From the NCBI GenBank assembly GCA_040081465.1, contig JBEBGL010000009.1, positions 34,483 through 98,482 of the forward strand: a stretch of 64,000 nt of DNA, read 5' to 3'. The stretch is from UBA668 sp040081465 (GTDB lineage: Bacteria > Actinomycetota > Acidimicrobiia > Acidimicrobiales > Ilumatobacteraceae). Numbering within the stretch: the first letter of the stretch is position 1; every line of letters starts with the position of its first letter. The position numbers and the translations under genes were made by a program. The notes under the pieces were generated by a model that saw only the letters and a program-made list of their open reading frames with translations, had not been told where the DNA came from and did not search any database. Below are positions 18,143 through 25,966 of this stretch, piece by piece.

Positions 18143-19092
18143 GTGTGTGTTGAGAGCTTGCGGGCATAGTCGACAGCGTGCTGCAACGACTTGGTGAAGG
18201 CCTGGCCCGTCCACGCAATGTCGAATGCCGTGCCGTGATCCACCGAGGTTCGAACGATCGGTAATCCGAGCGTGACGTTTACTGCGCTGTCGAAGGCAAG
18301 CAACTTCATCGGCGCGTGTCCCTGATCGTGGTACATGCACACGATCGCGTCGTACCGCTGACGGTGAACGGCCTGATGGAACACAGTGTCGGCGGGGTGC
18401 GGGCCAGTGGCGTCGATGCCTTCCGCGACCGCCGCCTGAATGGCTGGTGCGATGTGTTCGATGTCTTCGTTACCGAATAGGCCGTGCTCGCCCGCGTGCG
18501 GGTTTAGGCCACAAACGGCGATACGCGGACGGTCGATGAAGCGGCAGAGCACATCGTGCGTGAGGTGGATCACATCCAGCACACGGTCAGCGCGCACACG
18601 GCTGATCGCTTCGGCAAGCGAGCAATGGGTGCTGACATGGGTTACGGCAAGTGGGCCATTCGTCAGCATCATCGTCACCTTGCTGGCACCGCAAAGGCTG
18701 GCGATGAACTCGGTGTGGCCAACGAAGCCCGGGTCAGTCAGCTGTGTCGCCTCTTTGTTCATGGGCATCGTTACGACGCCAGCGACCTTGCCCGATAGCG
18801 CGTCACGGGTTGCCCGCTCGACGTACGCACGCGCAGCTGCACCACTAGCGGCGTCGAGTTGACCCGGGCGATGTTCGCGCGCCGTCAGCAGGCCGAGGTC
18901 GACGATCGGCAACTTGTTCCAGTCGAGCTCGAGATTCAGCAGCGTTGCGCCGTGACGCAAGATCGCCTCATCGCCGTAGACCACAACCTCCTCGCCGAGG
19001 GCATCGGCCGCGAAGCTGCGCAGCACGATCTCCGGTCCAACACCAGAAGCGTCGCCCATAGTGATCGCCAGCGGAGCGCCCATGTCAGCCAT
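18139..19092 (-). CDS. PdxA-family dehydrogenase, probably PdxA2 (4-phospho-threonate/erythronate dehydrogenase)
   Basis: A 317-residue NAD-dependent dehydrogenase of the PdxA family: APLAITMGDASGVGPEIVLR at the start, the metal histidines in FVGHTEFIASLCG and YHDQGHAPMK, and TSVDHGTAFDIAWTG at the end. PdxA proper acts on 4-phosphohydroxythreonine in vitamin B6 synthesis. When paired with a DUF1537 kinase, as here, PdxA2 oxidises and decarboxylates D-threonate- or erythronate-4-phosphate to dihydroxyacetone phosphate. I take the ATG at 19092 (8-base overlap with the kinase); an ATG at 19083 is equally possible. Confidence 0.88.
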   Translation of the reverse strand: MADMGAPLAITMGDASGVGPEIVLRSFAADALGEEVVVYGDEAILRHGATLLNLELDWNKLPIVDLGLLTAREHRPGQLDAASGAAARAYVERATRDALSGKVAGVVTMPMNKEATQLTDPGFVGHTEFIASLCGASKVTMMLTNGPLAVTHVSTHCSLAEAISRVRADRVLDVIHLTHDVLCRFIDRPRIAVCGLNPHAGEHGLFGNEDIEHIAPAIQAAVAEGIDATGPHPADTVFHQAVHRQRYDAIVCMYHDQGHAPMKLLAFDSAVNVTLGLPIVRTSVDHGTAFDIAWTGQAFTKSLQHAVDYARKLSTHT

Positions 19093-20053
19093 TCTCGCGG
19101 CGCAGCAGGTCGACGAGTGCATCCGGCCCACCGAACCCGCCGGCCTTAGTGATTACTAACGGGCCATCGTCGTCAAGGCTCATTGGCATCCCTGGAGCAG
19201 CGAAACCCGACACCGCGCGCGGCGCACCGCCAAGAACGGCTGCAGCAGTTTCGCCACCGATGATGACAACGGTTCGCGGTCGCAGCTTCTCGATTCGCAA
19301 TCTTGCCTGCGCCGCCAGAGCGGAAACCGCTTGAGGATCGAGTTCACCTTCCGGGGTGTCGGTGGCGACGACTTCGATACCTCTCAACTGCAGCACTTGT
19401 TCGCGAGCGATGGGATTAGCACTTCCACAAATCACCAACACTGGTTCTTCAACAACGACCGCGCCATCGAGAGGGATAGAGGGTCGACCCGCCGCGAATG
19501 CGGCACCCAGCGGTCCGGCAGGGCCAGCCAGCAGAACGTCGTGACCGACGAGCGCCAACGCGGCGGCGTGCATCGCATCGGAACTCGGTACATCACAAAC
19601 CGCGACTGCACCGTCGCCAGCGAGCCACGCGCTTAACTCGGTCGCGTCGGCCACGAGGTCGGCGTCGCCGAGATGATCAAGCACGTTGCCGATCGGATGT
19701 CCGTCCACGTGCACAACTCCCCTAGCGCATGTGCGACCCATCTCTGGCCAGCCGGGTAGCAGAACAATGCGCCGACCGGTTGTGCGCTGGCGAGCGCGCA
19801 ACTCGGCGACCCAATTGCCGCGCAGTGTGGAGTCGATCTTGTGCGCAACCCACGCGGTGGGCGAAGCATCAATCGCAGCTGCACGTTCGGCAGCATCGCC
19901 CGACGCGAGCGAGCGCGATCCAAGGTCGACAACACCTGAAGCATCAGGTGCGTCGCCGACGGTCACAGTCACCGGCCCAACCACTTGTGCGAACAGCGCG
20001 GCGACCTCGAACGCGCCGGTGCGGTCGTCCGCTGCGACCAACCATTCCCTCAC
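19085..20053 (-). CDS. Four-carbon acid sugar kinase (DUF1537, DtnK/OtnK-like)
   Basis: A 322-residue ATP-dependent kinase. The N-terminal substrate domain has VAADDRTGAFEVA and HKIDSTLRGNW; the C-terminal nucleotide domain has IIGGETAAAVL and VITKAGGFGGPDALV, all diagnostic of DUF1537. The family phosphorylates D-threonate, L-threonate or D-erythronate at O4. It overlaps the PdxA-like gene, giving the standard kinase-dehydrogenase pair. GTG start at 20053 with a TAnnnT box 7 bases upstream, so it may be transcribed apart from the acyl-CoA ligase 24 bases away. Confidence 0.88.
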   Translation of the reverse strand: MREWLVAADDRTGAFEVAALFAQVVGPVTVTVGDAPDASGVVDLGSRSLASGDAAERAAAIDASPTAWVAHKIDSTLRGNWVAELRARQRTTGRRIVLLPGWPEMGRTCARGVVHVDGHPIGNVLDHLGDADLVADATELSAWLAGDGAVAVCDVPSSDAMHAAALALVGHDVLLAGPAGPLGAAFAAGRPSIPLDGAVVVEEPVLVICGSANPIAREQVLQLRGIEVVATDTPEGELDPQAVSALAAQARLRIEKLRPRTVVIIGGETAAAVLGGAPRAVSGFAAPGMPMSLDDDGPLVITKAGGFGGPDALVDLLRRENG

Positions 20054-20060
20054 CGAGCGG

Positions 20061-20066
20061 ACTGTA
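20061..20066 (-). promoter_or_regulatory. Leaderless -10 box of the sugar-acid kinase
   Basis: TACAGT on the minus strand ends 7 bases before the GTG at 20053, the spacing expected when the start codon is the first transcribed codon. No clear -35 box is visible. Confidence 0.45.
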
Positions 20067-20077
20067 TCCGCGCGACG

Positions 20078-21637
20078 TCAGTTGACGCGGCGCTCGTGAC
20101 CTTCCCAGTACGGGGCGCGTAGATCTTTCTTCAGCACCTTCATCGCCCCTGACAACGGCAGCGGGTCGGTGCGGAACTCGATGCTCTTCGGCAGCTTGTA
20201 GCCGGCGATCCACTCGCGGCAATGCGTGATCAGCTCGTCTTGTGTCGCAGTGGCGCCTTCCCTCAGCACCACGATCGCCAACACAGCTTCACCCCATTGC
20301 TCGCTCGGGATTCCGATGACAGCGACCTGCAGCACCGCCGGATGTGATGCCACCGCGTTCTCGACTTCGGTGGAGTACACATTCTCGCCACCGGTGACAA
20401 TCATGTCCTTGACGCGATCGACGAGATACAGGTAACCGTCTTCGTCGAGATAGCCAGCGTCGCCGGTGTGATACCACCCGTCGCGGAAGACCTCGGCCGT
20501 TGCCTCCGGCTTGTTCCAATACTCGATCATGAAGTTGCCTGCGCGGGCACACACTTCGCCAGCTTCGCCAGGCGGCAGCAGCTTGCCTTCGTCATCCTGA
20601 ATCGACAGCACGACGCCTGGCAACGGACGACCTGCAGCACGCAGGTACTTGCCACCCGCGCGATGTTCGTCGGGACCGAGGAATGCGAGCACGCTCGAGC
20701 TCTCGGTCATGCCGTAGCCCTGCCAGATGTTGGTGTCGGGATACAGCGCAATCAACTTCTCGAGCAACGCTTGCGGCATGGGCGACGCGCCGTAAACGAG
20801 GTCGGTGAAACTGCCAAGCCCGGCCGGCGTGAAGTCGGGGTGCGCCATCACCATGCCGATCATCGTCGGCACCATCACCGTTACCGTCGGCTCGTATGCC
20901 TGCACGACCTTCGGAACAGCAGCAGGATCGAACAGCGGCAAGATGACCGTGTGTGCACCTTGTGCCGGCCCCCCGAGCACGCCAAACATCGAGGCCGCAT
21001 GGAACATCGGGGTCTGAATCAGGTTCACCGATTTGCGATCGAACTGCAGGCGCATCATCACGTGATAGGCGTTCAGTATTTCCGCTCGCTGATCGAGCAG
21101 CACGCCCTTTGGTAGGCCCGTCGTGCCGCCCGTGTACATCAACACGACCGGATCGGTCTCCTCACCCTCGTCGGGGATCGTCGGCTTGGCAGCGGCCAGC
21201 AACTCGGCGTGTTTCACCGTGTGCGGCACATCGCCCTCGCCGATCAGCACGATGTGTTCGAGTCCGGCTTCTTCTTTCACCGAGTCGATCAACTTGGCGA
21301 ACCATGCGTCGACGAAACACACTTTCGTGCCCGAGTCGCGCAAGACGTATGCAAGCTCCTTCGGGGCGAACCGCAGGTTCAGCGGGTTGACCACCCCGCC
21401 GCCAAGAAAGGCGGCGTGATACAGCTCGAGATATTCGAGCGAGTTCAGCGTCATGATGGCGAAGCGGTCGCCGCGACCGACGCCGAGGCTCTTCAGTCCG
21501 CCGACTGTGCGACTGACGTTGTCGAGGTGTTGCGCAAACGTCGTCGTGACGCCTGTACCTGAGTTGGTGGCACAGGGCAAGTCGGCATTTTGTGCAACGG
21601 CTGGCAAAAGCATGCGGTGATAGATGAGTTCCTTCAT
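20078..21637 (-). CDS. Acyl-CoA synthetase (AMP-forming, fatty-acid/aryl-CoA ligase type)
   Basis: A 519-residue ANL-superfamily enzyme that activates a carboxylic acid as acyl-AMP and then acyl-CoA. The P-loop MYTGGTTGLPKGVLL, WQGYGMTESS, WYHTGDAGYLDEDGYLYLVD and RVKDMIVTGGENVYS are intact, and the C-terminal catalytic lysine is in SGAMKVLKKDLR. The acid cannot be named from sequence. It has its own promoter box. Despite the 24-base gap to the sugar-acid kinase, a pathway link is not established. Confidence 0.9.
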   Translation of the reverse strand: MKELIYHRMLLPAVAQNADLPCATNSGTGVTTTFAQHLDNVSRTVGGLKSLGVGRGDRFAIMTLNSLEYLELYHAAFLGGGVVNPLNLRFAPKELAYVLRDSGTKVCFVDAWFAKLIDSVKEEAGLEHIVLIGEGDVPHTVKHAELLAAAKPTIPDEGEETDPVVLMYTGGTTGLPKGVLLDQRAEILNAYHVMMRLQFDRKSVNLIQTPMFHAASMFGVLGGPAQGAHTVILPLFDPAAVPKVVQAYEPTVTVMVPTMIGMVMAHPDFTPAGLGSFTDLVYGASPMPQALLEKLIALYPDTNIWQGYGMTESSSVLAFLGPDEHRAGGKYLRAAGRPLPGVVLSIQDDEGKLLPPGEAGEVCARAGNFMIEYWNKPEATAEVFRDGWYHTGDAGYLDEDGYLYLVDRVKDMIVTGGENVYSTEVENAVASHPAVLQVAVIGIPSEQWGEAVLAIVVLREGATATQDELITHCREWIAGYKLPKSIEFRTDPLPLSGAMKVLKKDLRAPYWEGHERRVN

Positions 21638-21643
21638 TCGGCC

Positions 21644-21649
21644 ACCCTA
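21644..21649 (-). promoter_or_regulatory. Leaderless -10 box of the acyl-CoA synthetase
   Basis: TAGGGT on the minus strand lies exactly 6 bases before the ATG at 21637. No Shine-Dalgarno sequence fits in the gap, so the mRNA is probably leaderless. Confidence 0.45.
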
Positions 21650-21701
21650 TTCCAAACTTGGGCAACGGTCGGCAGCCACCCGGCGTGGTTCAATGGGCGC
21701 T

Positions 21702-24173
21702 ATGAGCCAGGCCCTACCTGCGCGGGCGCGCGTCGTGATCATTGGCGGTGGCGTGATCGGAACATCGATTGCCTACCACCTCGGCCACCTCGGCCTGACC
21801 GACACAGTTCTGATCGAACGCGACCAACTCACCTCCGGCACCACGTGGCACGCCGCGGGATTAATGGAGACGCTCGGGTCGACCTCAGCAACGTCGACCG
21901 AACTTCGCATGTACACACGCGACCTCTACGCGCGGCTTGAGGCCGAGACCGGCCTTGCGACCGGCTTCGTCGCCAACGGTTTCATCGAGCTGGCCGCCGA
22001 CGAAGGACGCCTGGAGGAGTTCCGACGGACATCTGCCTTCAACCGCTACTGCGGAGTCGACGTGCACGAGATCTCGCCGAAGGAGGTCGCCGACTTGTTC
22101 CCGTTGGCGCGCACCGACGACCTGCTCGCAGGTTTCTACGTCGCGGAAGACGGGCGCGTGAACCCGGTCGACGTCACGATGTCGATGGCACGCGGAGCTC
22201 GGCAACTCGGCGTCACCATTATCCAGGGCGTCAGCGCAACCGATGTCGAGATGCGCGACGGTGCCGTTCACGCGGTTGTGACCGACAGCGGCACGATCGA
22301 GTGCGAGTACGTCGTCAACGCCGCCGGCATGTGGGCGCGCCAGCTTGGCGCCCGATCGGGTGTCTCGATCCCGTTGCAAGCGGCTGAGCACTACTACCTC
22401 ATCACCGAACACATGGAAGGCATCGACGCGTCGTGGCCAGTGATTGAAGACCCTGCCAACTACGGCTACTACCGCGAAGAGGTCGGTGGCCTGATGATTG
22501 GTCTCTTCGAAAAGGTGTGCGCGCCATGGAAAGTGGAGGGAATTCCGCACGACACATCGTTCACGACTCTGCAGCCCGACTGGGATCGCATGGCTCCGTA
22601 CGTCGAAGCGGCGATGAGCCGCGTGCCGAAGTCGCTGGAAACAGGAATTCGTACCTTCTTCTGCGGACCGGAGAGCTTCACGCCAGACCTCAGCCCGATC
22701 ATCGGGCCAGCGCCAGAAGTGCGCAACTACTTCATCGCGGCTGGTCTCAACTCGATCGGCATCCTCACCGGCGGCGGTGTCGGCCGGCTAGTCGCTCATT
22801 GGATTGTCGACGGCGACCCGGGGGTCGACGTCACGGGCATGCATCCCGCTCGCTTGCACCCATACCAAGCAAACCCCGACTACCGACGCACGCGCACTGT
22901 CGAGTCGTTGGGCATGGTGTACCAAACCCACTTCCCTGATCGTTCGCTGCAGACTGCGCGCAACGCGAAGATCTCGCCGCTGCACCATCGCTTGGCTGCG
23001 CAGGGTGCACACTTCAAAGACGTCAGCGGTTGGGAGGGCGCCGACTGGTTCGCGGGCGCGGGACAAGTCGCCGACCCCGGCGCACTGTCGTGGAAGCGAC
23101 CGACGTTCTGGAAACGATGGGAGGAAGAACACAAGGCCTGTCGCGAGGGCGTGATCGTGATGGACATGAGCTTCATGTCGAAGTTCCGTGTGCAGGGCCG
23201 CGACGCTGGCCGGTTACTTGACTCGCTTTCAGGCAACTCGGTTAACGGCGCTGTTGGCGAGATCACCTACACGCAGTGGCTAAACCCGCGAGGCACTCTC
23301 GAAGCCGACCTCACGGTGACGAAGCTTCCGTCGTCGTCCGTCGACGGCGACGACTTCCTCGTCGTTGCGACCGACACTGGGCACAGGCATGTTGAGTCGC
23401 AGATGCGTCGACACTTCGGCGACGCCCACGCGATCGTCACCGACGTCACCGGCGGCTACGCACAAATCAACGTGCAGGGTCCTCGCTCACGCGACCTACT
23501 GCAAATGCTGACGACGGTCGACATGTCGAACGATGCGTTCCCATTTCGTGCCGCACGCGAGATCGACATTGGTTTTGCGCGTGTGCTGTGTATTCGCATT
23601 ACCTATCTCGGCGAGCTCGGATACGAGTTATACGTGCCCAGCGAGCAGGCGGTTCACGTCTACGACCGGCTGACAGAGGCTGGTGCGACACTCGACCTAC
23701 GCCACGCTGGTCTAAAGGCGCTTGCGAGCTTGCGGATGGAAAAGGGTTACCGCGACTACGGCCACGACATCGACAACACCGACGGTCCGTTGGAAGCCGG
23801 GTTCGGCTTCGCACTTGCCCTCGACAAACCGGGCGGGTTCGTCGGGCGGGATGCAGTCGTGGCGCGCAAGGCTGCCGGTCCGCTCACTGAGCGATTGGTA
23901 CAGGTGCAGGTTCTCGACCCCGAGCCGCTGATGTTCCACGCAGAGGTCATTCGCCGCGATGGCCAGGCAGTCGGCTACTTGCGGGCGGCCTCGTACGGTC
24001 ACACACTCGGAGGCGCGGTCGGGTTGGCGATGGTGAAGGCGGGTGGTGCCGCCGTCACCGCCGATTGGCTCGCAACCGGCACGTGGACTGTCGAGATCGT
24101 CGACCGTCAGTATCCGGCACGCGTTTCGCTGCGACCGTTGTACGACCCAACCAACGCTCGCATCAAGATGTGA
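21702..24173 (+). CDS. Dimethylglycine/sarcosine dehydrogenase-like FAD enzyme with GcvT domain
   Basis: An 823-residue two-part enzyme. Residues 1 to about 370 form a DAO-type FAD domain with VVIIGGGVIGTSIAYHL and SGTTWHAAGL, where H50 matches the histidine that binds FAD covalently in dimethylglycine dehydrogenase. The remainder is a FAO_M linker and a GcvT/aminomethyltransferase-like domain (about 430-820; LGELGYELYVPSEQ) that passes the one-carbon unit to tetrahydrofolate. Expected reaction: oxidative N-demethylation of dimethylglycine, sarcosine or a similar amine. The ATG at 21702 is preferred; an in-frame ATG three codons earlier is possible. It stands alone, divergent from the ligase. 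Confidence 0.88.
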   Translation: MSQALPARARVVIIGGGVIGTSIAYHLGHLGLTDTVLIERDQLTSGTTWHAAGLMETLGSTSATSTELRMYTRDLYARLEAETGLATGFVANGFIELAADEGRLEEFRRTSAFNRYCGVDVHEISPKEVADLFPLARTDDLLAGFYVAEDGRVNPVDVTMSMARGARQLGVTIIQGVSATDVEMRDGAVHAVVTDSGTIECEYVVNAAGMWARQLGARSGVSIPLQAAEHYYLITEHMEGIDASWPVIEDPANYGYYREEVGGLMIGLFEKVCAPWKVEGIPHDTSFTTLQPDWDRMAPYVEAAMSRVPKSLETGIRTFFCGPESFTPDLSPIIGPAPEVRNYFIAAGLNSIGILTGGGVGRLVAHWIVDGDPGVDVTGMHPARLHPYQANPDYRRTRTVESLGMVYQTHFPDRSLQTARNAKISPLHHRLAAQGAHFKDVSGWEGADWFAGAGQVADPGALSWKRPTFWKRWEEEHKACREGVIVMDMSFMSKFRVQGRDAGRLLDSLSGNSVNGAVGEITYTQWLNPRGTLEADLTVTKLPSSSVDGDDFLVVATDTGHRHVESQMRRHFGDAHAIVTDVTGGYAQINVQGPRSRDLLQMLTTVDMSNDAFPFRAAREIDIGFARVLCIRITYLGELGYELYVPSEQAVHVYDRLTEAGATLDLRHAGLKALASLRMEKGYRDYGHDIDNTDGPLEAGFGFALALDKPGGFVGRDAVVARKAAGPLTERLVQVQVLDPEPLMFHAEVIRRDGQAVGYLRAASYGHTLGGAVGLAMVKAGGAAVTADWLATGTWTVEIVDRQYPARVSLRPLYDPTNARIKM

Positions 24174-24243
24174 GCAGCCGGCTAGGCGGTTCGGTGGCTC
24201 CGTACCAGACGTAACGAGCGGTCTGGCCGTATCGTTGAAACAC

Positions 24244-25950
24244 GTGAACGACGACCAGACCGATCAGGCAAGTGGTTTCGCAGCTCTCGGCCTGCGCCCG
24301 GAACTTCTTGCTGCGCTCGAGGCCTTGGGGTACGAAGAACCGACTCCGATCCAACGCGAGACCATCCCCCTGCTAATGGCAGGCCGCGACCTACTTGGCC
24401 AAGCGGCCACAGGCACAGGCAAGACGGCAGCGTTTGCGCTGCCCGCACTGCAACTGATCGACGGCCGCGCCGCATCCAAGCCGATCGCGCTGGTACTGGT
24501 ACCAACTCGCGAACTTGCGATGCAGGTGAGCGAGGCGTTCTTCCGTTACGGCAAGACGCTTAACGCCAAGTGCGTCCCGGTATACGGCGGCCAGCCGATC
24601 TTCCGCCAGTTGCAGGCACTCGATCGCGGCGTGCACATTGTTGTTGGCACGCCTGGCCGCATCATCGATCACATCGGTCGTGGCTCGCTGCAACTCGACG
24701 CGATCAAGTTGGTGGTTCTCGACGAAGCCGACGAAATGCTCGACATGGGCTTCGCCGACGACATCGAGAGCATCCTGCAAACGATCTCGCACGCACACCA
24801 GACGGTGCTGTTCTCGGCGACGATGCCCTCGCGTATCAATTCGATTGCCAAGCGCTACCAGACCGATCCGGTTCGCATCAATGTGGTGCGGGGCGACACC
24901 ATCGCCAGCAAGGGGAAGGTTCGTCAGTGCGCATACGTTGTACAGCGCAACCACAAGCCAGCCGCACTTGGCCGCATTCTCGACATCGAATCGCCCGGCG
25001 GTGCGCTGGTGTTCTGCCGCACACGCGTCGAGGTCGACCAGCTCACCGAAACAATGAACGGCCGCGGCTATCGCGCTGAGGCGCTGCACGGCGGTATGGA
25101 TCAGCTACAACGAGATCGCGTGATGGCGCGCCTGCGCGAGGGCACGACCGAGCTTCTAGTTGCCACCGACGTCGCCGCCCGCGGGCTCGATGTCGACACG
25201 CTGACCCACGTCGTCAACTACGACGTGCCGTCGAACCCCGATAGTTACGTCCACCGCATTGGTCGCGTCGGTCGCGCGGGTCGCGAAGGTGTGGCCATCA
25301 CACTCGCCGAACCGCGCGAGCAACGCTTGCTCGCGAACATCGAGCGACTCACCAAGCAGGCAATCGCCATCGAGAAGGTGCCGTCTGTCACCGATCTGCG
25401 CGCCGCGCAGTTGGAGCAAACTGTTACGTCGATTCGTGAGTCGATGGCTGCAGACGATCTCGACGACTTCTACCCGGTGCTAAATGCACTCAGCGGCGAC
25501 GGCAACCCACAACGCATTGCGCTGGCCACGATCCGCCTCTTCCACGAGTTGGCGGGCAACGTGGTCGACGAGACCGAGATTCCCGACATCAGCCAACGCA
25601 TGGAGCGTCGACCCGAAAGCAGCGGTCCGTCCGGTCGCCCCGGTGGAAAGCCTGGGCACACCGGTTCTCGCGCGCCAACCGGACGTCCGGGAAAGCCTGG
25701 GGCAGACAACGGTGCGACCGGCTTCATCTACATCGGCATGGGTCGCGCGTCTGGCATTCGCCCGGGCGACTTGGTTGGTGCCATCGCCAACGAGACCGAC
25801 CTAGTAGGCCGCGAGATCGGCCCCATCAAGATCACTGAAAAGTTCGCGGTCGTTGGCGTTCCCGATCGCAGTGTCGACATGGTGCTCGCTGCGCTGAAGC
25901 GCACGACCATCAAGGGCAAGAAGCCTCTCGTTCGTCGTTACACGGACTAG
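24244..25950 (+). CDS. DEAD-box ATP-dependent RNA helicase (DeaD/CshA-like)
   Basis: A 568-residue RNA helicase. It has a Q motif (GFAALGLRPELL...PTPIQ), Walker A AATGTGKT (54-61), PTRELA, the DEAD box in VLDEADEMLDMG, SAT in LFSATMP, and motif VI HRIGRVGRAGREG. A Gly/Pro/Lys-rich linker (GRPGGKPGHTG) precedes a C-terminal DbpA-type RNA-binding domain (FIYIGMGRASGIRPGDLVGA). Roles in this family are ribosome assembly and cold-shock mRNA unwinding. The GTG at 24244 is chosen because upstream codons overlap the previous gene; TATCGT at 24230-24235 lies 8 bases ahead. Confidence 0.92.
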   Translation: MNDDQTDQASGFAALGLRPELLAALEALGYEEPTPIQRETIPLLMAGRDLLGQAATGTGKTAAFALPALQLIDGRAASKPIALVLVPTRELAMQVSEAFFRYGKTLNAKCVPVYGGQPIFRQLQALDRGVHIVVGTPGRIIDHIGRGSLQLDAIKLVVLDEADEMLDMGFADDIESILQTISHAHQTVLFSATMPSRINSIAKRYQTDPVRINVVRGDTIASKGKVRQCAYVVQRNHKPAALGRILDIESPGGALVFCRTRVEVDQLTETMNGRGYRAEALHGGMDQLQRDRVMARLREGTTELLVATDVAARGLDVDTLTHVVNYDVPSNPDSYVHRIGRVGRAGREGVAITLAEPREQRLLANIERLTKQAIAIEKVPSVTDLRAAQLEQTVTSIRESMAADDLDDFYPVLNALSGDGNPQRIALATIRLFHELAGNVVDETEIPDISQRMERRPESSGPSGRPGGKPGHTGSRAPTGRPGKPGADNGATGFIYIGMGRASGIRPGDLVGAIANETDLVGREIGPIKITEKFAVVGVPDRSVDMVLAALKRTTIKGKKPLVRRYTD

Positions 25951-25966
25951 CACTGTCGGTCACGGG

